A stretch of 9,929 nt of DNA, from positions 1 to 9,929 of the forward strand of contig JAKAFG010000060.1 of assembly GCA_021818125.1 (NCBI GenBank). The letters are read 5' to 3'. The notes under the pieces were generated by a model. That model saw only the letters and a list, made by a program, of their open reading frames with translations. It was not told the origin of the DNA and made no database searches. The stretch is from Pseudomonadota bacterium (GTDB lineage Bacteria; Pseudomonadota; Gammaproteobacteria; Acidithiobacillales; Acidithiobacillaceae). The number at the start of each line of letters is the position of its first letter. Positions within the stretch are counted from its first letter, which is position 1. Below are positions 1 to 6,611 of this stretch, piece after piece. Both the position numbers and the translations under genes were made by a program.

Positions 1-750
1 CGCGACAACGGCGCCTATACCTACTTTGCCTCCGATGTGGCCTACCATGCCGAAAAGTTTGCCCGCGGCTTCACCCACGTCATCGACATGTGGGGTGCGG
101 ACCATCACGGCTATGTGCCCAGGGTCAAGGCCGCCTTGCGCGCTCTCGGCCTCGATGACCAGCAACTGGAAGTCGTCCTCGTCCAGTTCGCCATCCTCTA
201 TCGCGGTACAGAAAAGGTCTCCATGTCTACCCGCGCTGGTGAGTTTGTCACCCTCCGTGAACTGCGCGAGGAAGTGGGCAATGATGCGGCGCGTTTCTTT
301 TATGTGCTGCGCCGCGCTGACCAGCATCTGGACTTTGATCTGGAACTGGCCAAAAAGCACTCCGAAGAAAACCCGGTATTTTATATCCAGTATGCCCACG
401 CCCGGGTCTATTCCCTGCTGCGTCAGGCGGCAGAAAAGGGGCTCAGCCTGCCGTCAGCAGACGGCGTCGACCTGGAAATTCTGCAGGAGTCCCGCGAGAT
501 CGCACTTGCCGACGCCCTCTGGCGCTTCCCGGAAGTAGTGGCCACGGCGGCCCGTGATCGCGAACCACATCAGATTGCTTTCTATCTCAGGGAGTTGGCT
601 GCAACCTTCCACACCTACTATAATTCGACCAGAATTCTGGTGGAGGAGACGCCGCTGCGCCACGCCCGCCTGACGCTCTGTCTGACCGTCGCACAGAGTA
701 TTGCCAATGGGTTACGGCTGCTTGGCGTCAGCGCGCCGGAACAGATGTAA
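1..750 (+). CDS. argS: Arginyl-tRNA synthetase, C-terminal part (5' truncated by window edge)
   Basis: Cytoplasmic class I aminoacyl-tRNA synthetase that charges tRNA-Arg with arginine using ATP. The frame is open from base 1 to a TAA at 748-750, giving the last 249 residues; the N-terminal domain and the HIGH-motif region lie outside the window. The visible part holds the end of the Rossmann catalytic domain, with WGADHHGY at local residues 31-38. The segment in the KMSKS position reads EKVSMSTR (71-78), a degenerate form, which is common in ArgRS. The DALR-type helical anticodon-binding domain follows (about 125-249), with NPVFYIQYAHAR near its start and a typical ending GLRLLGV. The SPOR-domain gene begins 6 nt after the stop, so the two are probably co-transcribed. 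Identification is very secure because of close agreement with bacterial ArgRS along the whole visible length. Confidence 0.97.
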   Translation, partial: RDNGAYTYFASDVAYHAEKFARGFTHVIDMWGADHHGYVPRVKAALRALGLDDQQLEVVLVQFAILYRGTEKVSMSTRAGEFVTLRELREEVGNDAARFFYVLRRADQHLDFDLELAKKHSEENPVFYIQYAHARVYSLLRQAAEKGLSLPSADGVDLEILQESREIALADALWRFPEVVATAARDREPHQIAFYLRELAATFHTYYNSTRILVEETPLRHARLTLCLTVAQSIANGLRLLGVSAPEQM

Positions 751-756
751 GGGATC

Positions 757-1590
757 ATGCGCGATTACAAAAATCAAACCAGCCACCCGCGAGTGCAGGA
801 GCCGCGCCCGCCCGTCACGCCACGACGGCCGGTAACACCGGAAGATGACACCGACGAAACGCCCCCCCCGCCGACACGACGCTGGCCTTGGGCGTTGCTG
901 CTTCTGGTGATCGCGCTGAGTGCGGGGATCTGGTGGTGGATCGCGCAGATCCCCATCACCACAGAAAAGCTCGGTCTAATCAGTGCCGGAACGGGACTAT
1001 CGGCAGCGACGGCCTCCAGCAACAACGCGGCGGCAACCGGGCAGAAACAGCTTGGCAGCCCGGCAGCCACCCAACCGTCAGCACCCGCACCGACTAGCGC
1101 GGCCGCACCCTCCTCGCGGGGCGGCCCGCTTACCATCGCCACCTCCGCTGCGGCTTCCACGGCCTCCACAGCCGCCACCCGCAGCGGCGTCGATTTCAAT
1201 TTTTATCAGATATTGCCCGCCATGCATGTGGATATTCCTGCCGACATCCTCGGCAGCGGTCCCGGCATCCCCAGTGCAGCGACCGCCAGCAGTATCAGTA
1301 TCGTTCACCAGCCGGTGACCATTCAGGTAGGCGCCTTCACCAACCGCGCCGCCGCCGTCGTCCTGCACGATCGCCTCGCCCTGCTGGGGGTCAACACCCA
1401 GATGGAAAAGGCGGAAGCGGGTGATAACAACACCCTCTACCGGCTCCGCACCAACACCTTCGATTCTCTGGCAGCGGCCCAGCCCACCCTTGCCAAAATC
1501 CGCGGCATGGGCATCACCCCGCTGCTGCTGGGCAGCGGAATCATCGGCTCCGGGGTCAATGCACCGCTGTCGCAATCTCCAACGCCTTAA
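757..1590 (+). CDS. FtsN-like membrane-anchored SPOR-domain protein
   Basis: A 277-residue predicted bitopic inner-membrane protein that probably binds denuded septal peptidoglycan during cell division. Residues 1-42 are a hydrophilic, proline- and charge-rich cytoplasmic tail. About 43-64 is one transmembrane helix (WPWALLLLVIALSAG), followed by a low-complexity Ala/Ser/Thr/Pro linker (about 75-145). A short conserved-looking segment FNFYQILPAMHVDIP (147-161) resembles the one found in other SPOR proteins encoded next to argS. The SPOR domain is about 186-260 and starts VTIQVGAFTNRAAA. The ATG at 757 has AAGG about 4 nt upstream, overlapping the argS stop; it is the only start that includes the membrane helix and tail. 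The family position behind argS is known in proteobacteria, where it is often annotated as FtsN or a sporulation-related repeat protein. An exact FtsN role is inferred. Confidence 0.88.
   Translation: MRDYKNQTSHPRVQEPRPPVTPRRPVTPEDDTDETPPPPTRRWPWALLLLVIALSAGIWWWIAQIPITTEKLGLISAGTGLSAATASSNNAAATGQKQLGSPAATQPSAPAPTSAAAPSSRGGPLTIATSAAASTASTAATRSGVDFNFYQILPAMHVDIPADILGSGPGIPSAATASSISIVHQPVTIQVGAFTNRAAAVVLHDRLALLGVNTQMEKAEAGDNNTLYRLRTNTFDSLAAAQPTLAKIRGMGITPLLLGSGIIGSGVNAPLSQSPTP
862..869 (+). repeat. C8 homopolymer inside the SPOR-protein gene
   Basis: Eight consecutive C residues encode part of a four-proline run (residues 36-39) in the cytoplasmic tail, upstream of the membrane helix. A length change of one would shift the frame before the helix and SPOR domain. 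The sequence shows the tract; whether it varies is unknown. Confidence 0.9.
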
Positions 1591-2023
1591 TCGCGGCGAC
1601 CGGAGTTTCCTGACCACTCAGCACCCGGTCCAGCCCTGGCAGGTAGTGGTTGATGGTCTCCACGCCAACCAGCAGATAGGGGCGCAGCAGGGCAGTGCTC
1701 AGCACAGTGGCAGGTGCCTGGAGAATCGTCTTGAAGTTGATTTCCCCGTCGTCCAGGTCCAGTTCAAAGTTACCCAGGGCCAGTCCATAGTTGGCACGGG
1801 TCAGAAACTCCGCCACCGCCGGGCGTTTTCCCATTGTTATCTCCAGATTCTGGGGACGCAGGTAGAACAGGATACGCTCCCGTTCGCCATGCACATGGCA
1901 AAAAATGTCCAGAACACCATTAGGTACCTGCAACGCGCAAGTGAGGACCGGATAATCGGGCAGCGTCTTCGCTTCCCATTCCAGTTCGGCAAACAGTTTC
2001 TCGGCAACTTCCAAATGATTCAT
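1556..2023 (-). CDS. YbjN-family protein of unknown function
   Basis: A 155-residue soluble protein with no signal peptide or membrane segment. The central part (about residues 71-99), containing ANYGLALGNFELDLDDGEINF, matches the typical core of the YbjN fold: a type III secretion chaperone-like alpha/beta domain seen in E. coli YbjN and in many short bacterial proteins. The molecular role of this family is not established, so none is assigned. Its ATG overlaps the rsmA TGA (ATGA at 2020-2023), and AAGGA lies 8 nt upstream inside rsmA, so translation is probably coupled to rsmA. The TGA at 1556-1558 lies inside the convergent SPOR gene, giving a 35-nt tail-to-tail overlap. Family assignment is by pattern recognition and moderately sure. 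Confidence 0.8.
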   Translation of the reverse strand: MNHLEVAEKLFAELEWEAKTLPDYPVLTCALQVPNGVLDIFCHVHGERERILFYLRPQNLEITMGKRPAVAEFLTRANYGLALGNFELDLDDGEINFKTILQAPATVLSTALLRPYLLVGVETINHYLPGLDRVLSGQETPVAAIKALEIATAVH

Positions 2024-2826
2024 GATCGGTTTCCTTGTTCAACTGTGGCCTCGGCGAGGCGAAAAAAGGCGGCCTGATCCAGCGTCTCGGCGCGGCAGCC
2101 GGGATCAATCTGCAAACCCAGCAAGTCATCCGCACTCAAAATACCGCGCAGATTATTGGCGAGTGTCTTGCGGCGCTGGGCAAAGCTGGCAGCTACAATC
2201 CGCGCAAAAGGCGCCTGCAAGTGGAGTGGTAGCAACCCTGGACGATGCGGTATCAGGCGCATGAAGGCCGAATCCACCTTGGGCACCGGAAAGAAATTCC
2301 CCGGAGCCACCGTGAACAGGGATTCCACCGCGCAGTGCGCCTGTATCATCACCGAAAGCCGGCCGTAGGCTTTGATTCCCGGCACCGCCACCATGCGCTC
2401 CACCACCTCTTTTTGCAGCATGAAGTGCATATCCCGCACCCGTTCCGCGTGTTCCAGTATATGAAAAATCAGCGGCGTCGCCACGTTGTAGGGCAGGTTA
2501 CCGACTACCCGCAGGACATTCCCGGCGCCAGCCAGTGCCGCGAAATCGACCTCCAGCGCATCGGCCTGCATGACCTCTAGCTGCTCCGGCGGCGCGAGCG
2601 CGCGTAAACCGGCAATCATATCCCGATCCAGCTCCACCACCGTCAACTGCGGCAAGAGGCGCAGCAGAGCCCTGGTCAGCGCCCCCGGCCCCGGCCCGAT
2701 TTCCACCAGTTGATCGCCGGGCACGGGGCGAATCGCCGCCACAATACGCTCAACGATCTGCGGCTGAACCAGAAAATTCTGTCCGAAACACTTTTTGGCA
2801 CGCGGCAGGCGCCCCTCTTGCACCAT
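2020..2826 (-). CDS. rsmA: 16S rRNA (adenine1518-N6/adenine1519-N6)-dimethyltransferase
   Basis: Also called KsgA. It uses S-adenosylmethionine to dimethylate two adjacent adenosines in the 3'-terminal helix 45 loop of 16S rRNA during late 30S assembly. The 268-residue length is usual for the family. Visible motifs are GQNFL (15-19), the SAM-binding EIGPGPGALT (42-51), the acidic VELDRD (64-69), the catalytic NLPYN (110-114) and the FFPVPKVDSAF loop (178-188), followed by the small helical C-terminal domain. The ATG at 2826 has GAAGG at 2834-2838 with a 7-nt spacer. In many proteobacteria rsmA follows pdxA directly; here an opposite-strand HNH gene lies between them, so rsmA must have its own promoter in 2827-2888. 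It is translationally linked to the YbjN gene downstream. Confidence 0.97.
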   Translation of the reverse strand: MVQEGRLPRAKKCFGQNFLVQPQIVERIVAAIRPVPGDQLVEIGPGPGALTRALLRLLPQLTVVELDRDMIAGLRALAPPEQLEVMQADALEVDFAALAGAGNVLRVVGNLPYNVATPLIFHILEHAERVRDMHFMLQKEVVERMVAVPGIKAYGRLSVMIQAHCAVESLFTVAPGNFFPVPKVDSAFMRLIPHRPGLLPLHLQAPFARIVAASFAQRRKTLANNLRGILSADDLLGLQIDPGCRAETLDQAAFFRLAEATVEQGNRS

Positions 2827-2888
2827 TAGCGCACCTTCATGCTATATTCGGTCGACGCCTCTAGCAGGCGATGCGAAACGGAAAGTCT
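2827..2888. promoter_or_regulatory. Short divergent control region between rsmA and the HNH gene
   Basis: These 62 bp must hold the start signals for both genes. For the HNH gene, TATATT at 2843-2848 is a plausible -10 box, about 40 nt before the chosen ATG. The best -35 is a weak TTGCAC at 2818-2823, with a 19-bp spacer. For rsmA the ribosome-binding site GAAGG (2834-2838, minus strand) is clear, but I see no good -35/-10 pair. The two promoters probably overlap. The boxes were read by eye and are tentative. Confidence 0.3.
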
Positions 2889-3443
2889 ATGCACCTCGTG
2901 CTGCGCCTTGACGTCGGTGGTCGTCCCATGGCCTGGGAAACCTGGGAAGAAGCCGCGGCCCATTATGTCCGGGGTAATGTTGCCTGGACACTGGGGAATC
3001 CTTTCTTTACCGCCCACGGCGGCATCTGCCGCCGCAGTGGTGCCCTCTCGCAACTCGACATTCATCCGGTCATCGCCGTCCGCGGTCGCCATCAGGGCAA
3101 AATTCGACCCCCGGCGCTGTCCAATCAGACATTGTTTCATCGCGATCATCATCTCTGCATGTACTGTGGCAAACATTTTCCCATCCGCGAACTCACCCGT
3201 GACCATATCATTCCCATCTCGCGCAGGGGCAGGGATATCTGGACCAATGTGGTGACCGCCTGCCGCAGTTGCAATAGCCGCAAGGACAACCGCACCCCCG
3301 ACGAGGCGCGCATGCCGCTGCTCGCGGTGCCCTTCACCCCGACCTGGGCCGAGTATCTGCTGCTCAGTAATCGGCGCATTCTCGCCGATCAGATGGAGTT
3401 CCTGATCGCCCAGGTGCCGGAAGGACGCAACCGCATTTTTTGA
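2889..3443 (+). CDS. HNH endonuclease-domain protein
   Basis: A 184-residue protein of the stand-alone chromosomal HNH family found in many beta/gamma proteobacteria. The C-terminal half holds a zinc-bound HNH module: CMYC (90-93), the catalytic-type RDHIIP (104-109), WTNVVTAC (118-125) and CRSCN (125-129). The conserved tail NRRILADQMEFL lies at 161-172. The N-terminal region (1-80; LVLRLDVGGRP, then VAWTLG) is typical of the family and has no known function. I chose the ATG at 2889 because family members begin near MxLVLRLDV and GGAAAG lies just upstream; an in-frame ATG at 2871 would add six residues and has a worse ribosome-binding site. Nuclease activity is inferred from the motif; the cellular role is unknown. 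It is monocistronic, transcribed against both neighbours, and ends 26 nt before the pdxA stop. Confidence 0.88.
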   Translation: MHLVLRLDVGGRPMAWETWEEAAAHYVRGNVAWTLGNPFFTAHGGICRRSGALSQLDIHPVIAVRGRHQGKIRPPALSNQTLFHRDHHLCMYCGKHFPIRELTRDHIIPISRRGRDIWTNVVTACRSCNSRKDNRTPDEARMPLLAVPFTPTWAEYLLLSNRRILADQMEFLIAQVPEGRNRIF

Positions 3444-3469
3444 GTATGCAGACCGACCTGCGGCAGGCA

Positions 3470-4471
3470 TCAGCAGCCTGCGAGGCGCCGGTTACGGACG
3501 ATTTCCGCAGCGGTATCCAATGCCCGAAGCAGACTGCCTCCTTCTGCCCGGCCGGTGCCCGCCGCGTCCAGCGCCGTGCCATGATCCACACTGGTGCGCA
3601 CGATGGGCAAACCCAAAGTAATATTTACCGCCTCGCCAAAGGCATGGTACTTCAGCACCGGCAGCCCCTGGTCGTGATACATGGCCAGCACCGCATCGGC
3701 ATCTTCCAGCAGGCGCGGGGTAAACAGGGTATCGGCCGGCCACGGGCCGCTGATCCGCAGCCCCTCTCCCTGCAAGGCCGATATCACTGGCGCGATGATA
3801 TCCTGCTCCTCATGCCCCAAGTACCCGCCTTCCCCGGCATGGGGATTCAGACCGGCAACCAGAATACGGGGTGTCGAAAGGGCGAAGTCTTCGCGCATGG
3901 CTCGGTGCAGGATGCGCAGCGTACCCTCCAACCCTTCCGGGGTAATGGCTGCCGCCACTTGGGCTAAAGGCAGATGAGTCGTCGCCAGCGCCACCCGCAG
4001 ACCGCGACCGGCCAGCAGCATGACTACCTCCGGACTGCCACAGGCTTCCGCGAGATATTCTGTATGCCCGGTGAAGGGAATCCCCGCGTCGTTGATGATG
4101 CCCTTGTGCACCGGGGCCGTCACCAGCGCATCCGCAGCACCTGCACGTAACAGGTGCAGCGCTTTATTCAGGCTAGCTAGTACCGCTGGTGCATTAGCCA
4201 CATCCAGATGACCTGGGCGACAAGGTTGAGCCAGGGGCACGTCCAGTACGTGCAACACACCGTTTCCCGGCGCTGGCCAGGGATTGCCCTCCTGCCAGGG
4301 CTCCAGTCGCAGCGATAAACCCAGAGCCAGGGCGCGACTGCGCAGACAGTGCAGGTCGCCAATGAGCAGGACCCCGGAGGGCAAGGCGTGGCTGGCCAAT
4401 TGCAGGCAGATATCCGGACCGATGCCTGCGGGTTCCCCCACCGTCAGCAACAAACGTGGCTCTGTGATCAT
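3470..4471 (-). CDS. pdxA: 4-hydroxythreonine-4-phosphate dehydrogenase
   Basis: NAD-dependent, metal-requiring cytoplasmic enzyme of the DXP-dependent vitamin B6 pathway. It oxidises 4-phosphohydroxy-L-threonine, and the decarboxylated product is condensed by PdxJ to pyridoxine 5'-phosphate. At 333 residues it is close to the E. coli enzyme. Visible motifs are GEPAGIGPD (12-20), TAPVHKG (118-124), GHTEYLAE (135-142), ATTHLPL (163-169), NPHAGEGG (209-216), MYHDQG (264-269) and TSVDHGTA (293-300). His166, His211 and His266 match the known metal-ligand histidines of E. coli PdxA even in numbering. The ATG overlaps the TGA of the S4 gene (ATGA, 4468-4471), making it the last gene of the mla-containing cluster. 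The usual neighbour surA is absent upstream, and rsmA is separated by the HNH gene. Confidence 0.97.
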   Translation of the reverse strand: MITEPRLLLTVGEPAGIGPDICLQLASHALPSGVLLIGDLHCLRSRALALGLSLRLEPWQEGNPWPAPGNGVLHVLDVPLAQPCRPGHLDVANAPAVLASLNKALHLLRAGAADALVTAPVHKGIINDAGIPFTGHTEYLAEACGSPEVVMLLAGRGLRVALATTHLPLAQVAAAITPEGLEGTLRILHRAMREDFALSTPRILVAGLNPHAGEGGYLGHEEQDIIAPVISALQGEGLRISGPWPADTLFTPRLLEDADAVLAMYHDQGLPVLKYHAFGEAVNITLGLPIVRTSVDHGTALDAAGTGRAEGGSLLRALDTAAEIVRNRRLAGC

Positions 4472-4731
4472 TCCCCAGCCTCCTCGGGCAGCACTTCCAC
4501 TACCCCTTCCGGTCCTTCAATCCGCTGCGGAATACGCAAGACCCGCACCCGCATCAGTCGATCCCGAATATCGATGGTGAGCACGTCACCCACCTGCACC
4601 ATCGCCCCCGCCTTAGCCATCCGACCATTGATCTGCACACACCCAGCATCACAGATATCTTTAGCCAGACTACGGCGTTTGATCAGACGTGACGTCTTGA
4701 GAAAAAGATCGAGACGCAAGTGGTCCGCCAA
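4468..4731 (-). CDS. S4-domain RNA-binding protein, RqcP/Hsp15-like
   Basis: An 87-residue protein made almost entirely of an S4 RNA-binding domain (about 5-51: RLDLFLKTSRLIKRRSLAK, then DAGCVQING and VGDVLTI), followed by a short beta-rich tail. Relatives are Hsp15 (HslR), which binds 50S subunits carrying peptidyl-tRNA, and RqcP (YabO), which works with RqcH in alanine tailing of stalled chains. Its length of about 87 residues and the SRLIKRRSLAK segment look closer to RqcP than to the roughly 130-residue E. coli Hsp15, but this is from memory and not an alignment. The frame opens with TTG (4729-4731); AAGGG at 4740-4744 lies 8 nt upstream and no in-frame ATG precedes the S4 domain. The gene begins 2 nt after the ABC ATPase stop and overlaps pdxA by 4 nt, so it is part of the operon. 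Confidence 0.85.
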   Translation of the reverse strand: MADHLRLDLFLKTSRLIKRRSLAKDICDAGCVQINGRMAKAGAMVQVGDVLTIDIRDRLMRVRVLRIPQRIEGPEGVVEVLPEEAGE

Positions 4732-4733
4732 GC

Positions 4734-5654
4734 TTAGCGCCCTTGTCCGAGGATGTCCGTAAAGGCATCTTCCAGGCGAGGTTCCTGCAGGTGCAAATCC
4801 AGGATTTGGGCGGGCAGTGTTTGCAATTGTGCCAGGACGTCCCCCAACGGGTTCGTCTGCGCATCAATCCTGAGGACACGGGTATTTTCTGCGGCACCGG
4901 TCATCAACTCCGCCAATTCAGGAGGGAGCGTGCCCGGATCGCGGTCGAAGGTCACCGTCAGCACCCGCCAACTGGAGGCGCGCAACAATTCATCCTTGCT
5001 GTCCAAAGCAACGATTCGCCCCTGCTGGAGAATGGCGATTCGCTGGCAGAGTTCCTCGGCCTCTTCCAGATAATGGGTGGTGAGAATGACCGTATGACCC
5101 TCTTCATTATAGCGCCGCACAAAACGCCAGAGGCCCTGACGCAGTTCCACATCAACCCCGGCGGTCGGCTCATCCAGCACCACCACCGGGGGCCTGTGCA
5201 CCAAAGCCTGGGCGATGAGCACCCGCCGCTTCATGCCGCCGGATAAGGCGCGCAAATTGGCATTGGCCTTGTCCGTCAGATCCAGCTCTGCCATCAGCTC
5301 ATCAAGCCAGTCATCATTATGACGCAAGCCAAAATAGCCGGATTGCATGCGCAGAAACTCCCGCACGGTAAAAAAGGGGTCATAGGCCAACTCCTGGGGC
5401 ACGACCCCCAGCAACTGACGGCTCTGGCGAAAATCCCGCTCCACATCAAAGCCGAAAATTTCTGCCACCCCGCTCGAACGGCGCACAGTCCCGGCCAGGA
5501 TATTGATGAGCGAAGATTTCCCCGCGCCATTGGGGCCCAGCAGACCAAAAAATTCTCCAGCATGCACATCCAGATCTACGTCAGCCAAGGCCAGATGGCC
5601 GCTGCCATAGGCTTTGCGCAACCCGGCGATGTGAATAGCCAAAGAATCAGTCAT
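4734..5654 (-). CDS. ABC-2 type transporter ATP-binding protein, YadG-like
   Basis: A 306-residue cytoplasmic ATPase subunit of a predicted ABC-2 (YadG/NodI class) exporter. It has Walker A GPNGAGKS (40-47), Q-loop Gln87 in GVVPQE, signature LSGGMKRR (137-144), Walker B VVVLDEP (157-163) with catalytic Glu162, D-loop AGVD and switch His194 in LTTHY. The C-terminal 80 residues resemble the accessory region of YadG, and length agrees with E. coli YadG as I remember it. The ATG at 5654 was preferred to an upstream in-frame start at 5744 because the extra 30 residues are Cys/Arg-rich, unlike the family, and lie inside mlaB. It overlaps the 3' end of mlaB by 8 nt. No cognate YadH-type permease follows; the next gene is the S4 protein. 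The substrate is unknown. Confidence 0.9.
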   Translation of the reverse strand: MTDSLAIHIAGLRKAYGSGHLALADVDLDVHAGEFFGLLGPNGAGKSSLINILAGTVRRSSGVAEIFGFDVERDFRQSRQLLGVVPQELAYDPFFTVREFLRMQSGYFGLRHNDDWLDELMAELDLTDKANANLRALSGGMKRRVLIAQALVHRPPVVVLDEPTAGVDVELRQGLWRFVRRYNEEGHTVILTTHYLEEAEELCQRIAILQQGRIVALDSKDELLRASSWRVLTVTFDRDPGTLPPELAELMTGAAENTRVLRIDAQTNPLGDVLAQLQTLPAQILDLHLQEPRLEDAFTDILGQGR

Positions 5655-5934
5655 GATACAGCGGCAAAATATCCTGCAGACGATACAAACTCGCCAGTTC
5701 TTGCAGCTTGGAAGACGCCCCATGAATACGTAGCGCAGTTCCACGCTGCCTGGCCTGCTGTACCCACTCCATCAACACGGCAAGCGTCGCACTGTCTGCA
5801 GCCTCTAGCTCCACGACGGAAATTTCTGTGCAATCCTGCCCGTCTTTCGCCCATGCAAAGGACCGCAGCACCTTATCCATCGGTGCCACCCGCCAGTCCC
5901 CTTGCAGGAAAAGCCAAGGGACACCGTCAATCAT
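5647..5934 (-). CDS. mlaB: STAS-domain protein, MlaB subunit of the Mla ABC complex
   Basis: A small (95-residue) cytoplasmic STAS protein. In the known Mla complex MlaB binds MlaF and is needed for its stability and ATPase activity. The fold is indicated by the N-terminal strand VPWLFLQGDW, the strand ISVVELEA, the STAS helix-start motif ADSATLAVLMEW (46-57) and a C-terminal LYRLQDILPL. Sequence similarity within this family is low, so position right after mlaC is the main support. I chose the ATG at 5934 because GGGAG (5941-5945) lies 6 nt upstream; an alternative TTG at 5964, overlapping the mlaC TGA as TTGA, would add ten residues but has no good ribosome-binding site. The 3' end overlaps the ABC ATPase start by 8 nt. 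Confidence 0.83.
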   Translation of the reverse strand: MIDGVPWLFLQGDWRVAPMDKVLRSFAWAKDGQDCTEISVVELEAADSATLAVLMEWVQQARQRGTALRIHGASSKLQELASLYRLQDILPLYHD

Positions 5935-5960
5935 GCGTCGCTCCCAGGAGGTCGCTGCGC

Positions 5961-6599
5961 TCAAGCGGTCGCCGCCGTTTTGCCTGATGCGCTGCCCATG
6001 CCATCCCTGGCCTTCATCTCCTGAAGCAGAGCGGGAATTCCACGGCTTGCGGCAATCTGGCCAAAGCTCTGCCGGTAATTCAGCACCATGCTGACCCCGT
6101 CAATATAGGTGTTGTAAATCCGCCAGGAGTTGTTGGTGTAGAGCAAGGCATAAATCACCGGAACATCTGGACCACCACCGTTCTGACGAATAACCATGTT
6201 CACTTGTGCCACTGGCGGATTCTGGGAGATCTGCTGGCTGCCAGTGATTTTCACCGTCTGTCCGTGATAGTGATTGAGTGAATTACTGTAGGTACGCACC
6301 AGCAGATCTTTGAACAGCACCACAAATTCCTGCTGCTGGGCCGGGTCCATCTGCCGCCAGTACCGCGCCATCACGTATTGCGACATGGTGGTGAAATCCA
6401 TGTGCGGCAAGACAATATCCGCCACCTCTTTCTTCACGGCTGGCGTGATAGGCTTGCCGTCATTGGAGCGCAGCACCTTGAGTACACTATTGGTGAGTTG
6501 CTCAACAACTGTCACCGCCCCCTGCGTGTCTTCTGCCGCGGCAGGTAACGTCCAGGCTAGCAAAAAAAACGCCAGCGAAATCAAAGAAATTTGACGCAT
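5961..6599 (-). CDS. mlaC: Periplasmic phospholipid-binding protein MlaC (Ttg2D family)
   Basis: Soluble periplasmic carrier that ferries phospholipids between the inner-membrane MlaFEDB complex and the outer-membrane MlaA-porin complex. The 212-residue precursor has a signal peptide of about 22 residues (hydrophobic LISLAFFLLAWTLP, then AAA before the mature start EDTQ). Family features include the helix segment ARYWRQMDPAQQQEFVVLF (78-96), LLVRTYSNSL (99-108) and the strand/helix region SWRIYNTYIDGVSMVLNYR (158-176). The ATG at 6599 has GGGAGGA with a 6-nt spacer, one of the strongest ribosome-binding sites in the window. It starts 12 nt after the mlaD stop. Older annotations call this family toluene tolerance protein. 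Confidence 0.95.
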   Translation of the reverse strand: MRQISLISLAFFLLAWTLPAAAEDTQGAVTVVEQLTNSVLKVLRSNDGKPITPAVKKEVADIVLPHMDFTTMSQYVMARYWRQMDPAQQQEFVVLFKDLLVRTYSNSLNHYHGQTVKITGSQQISQNPPVAQVNMVIRQNGGGPDVPVIYALLYTNNSWRIYNTYIDGVSMVLNYRQSFGQIAASRGIPALLQEMKARDGMGSASGKTAATA

Positions 6600-6611
6600 G
6601 CCGAATCCTCC

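Noticed and set aside
211..234. Degenerate KMSKS motif (EKVSMSTR) in ArgRS, considered as a possible defect.
   Set aside because: Many bacterial arginyl-tRNA synthetases lack a canonical KMSKS, and the surrounding sequence is fully conserved.
1078..1617. Long minus-strand open frame antisense to the SPOR gene.
   Set aside because: Glycine/arginine-rich shadow of the Ala/Pro/Ser-rich coding strand in GC-rich DNA; the SPOR frame carries clear domain features.
3463..3481. Perfect 6-bp stem GCAGGC/GCCTGC spanning the pdxA stop codon, considered as a bidirectional terminator.
   Set aside because: No T-run follows on either strand, so it does not meet the form of an intrinsic terminator.
3440..3967. 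Plus-strand open frame of about 175 codons opposite the 3' half of pdxA.
   Set aside because: Lies entirely antisense to conserved pdxA coding sequence and shows no domain-like pattern.
5655..5744. Upstream in-frame start that would extend the YadG-like ATPase by 30 residues.
   Set aside because: The extension lies inside mlaB, is Cys/Arg-rich and unlike the family; the ATG at 5654 gives the usual length.
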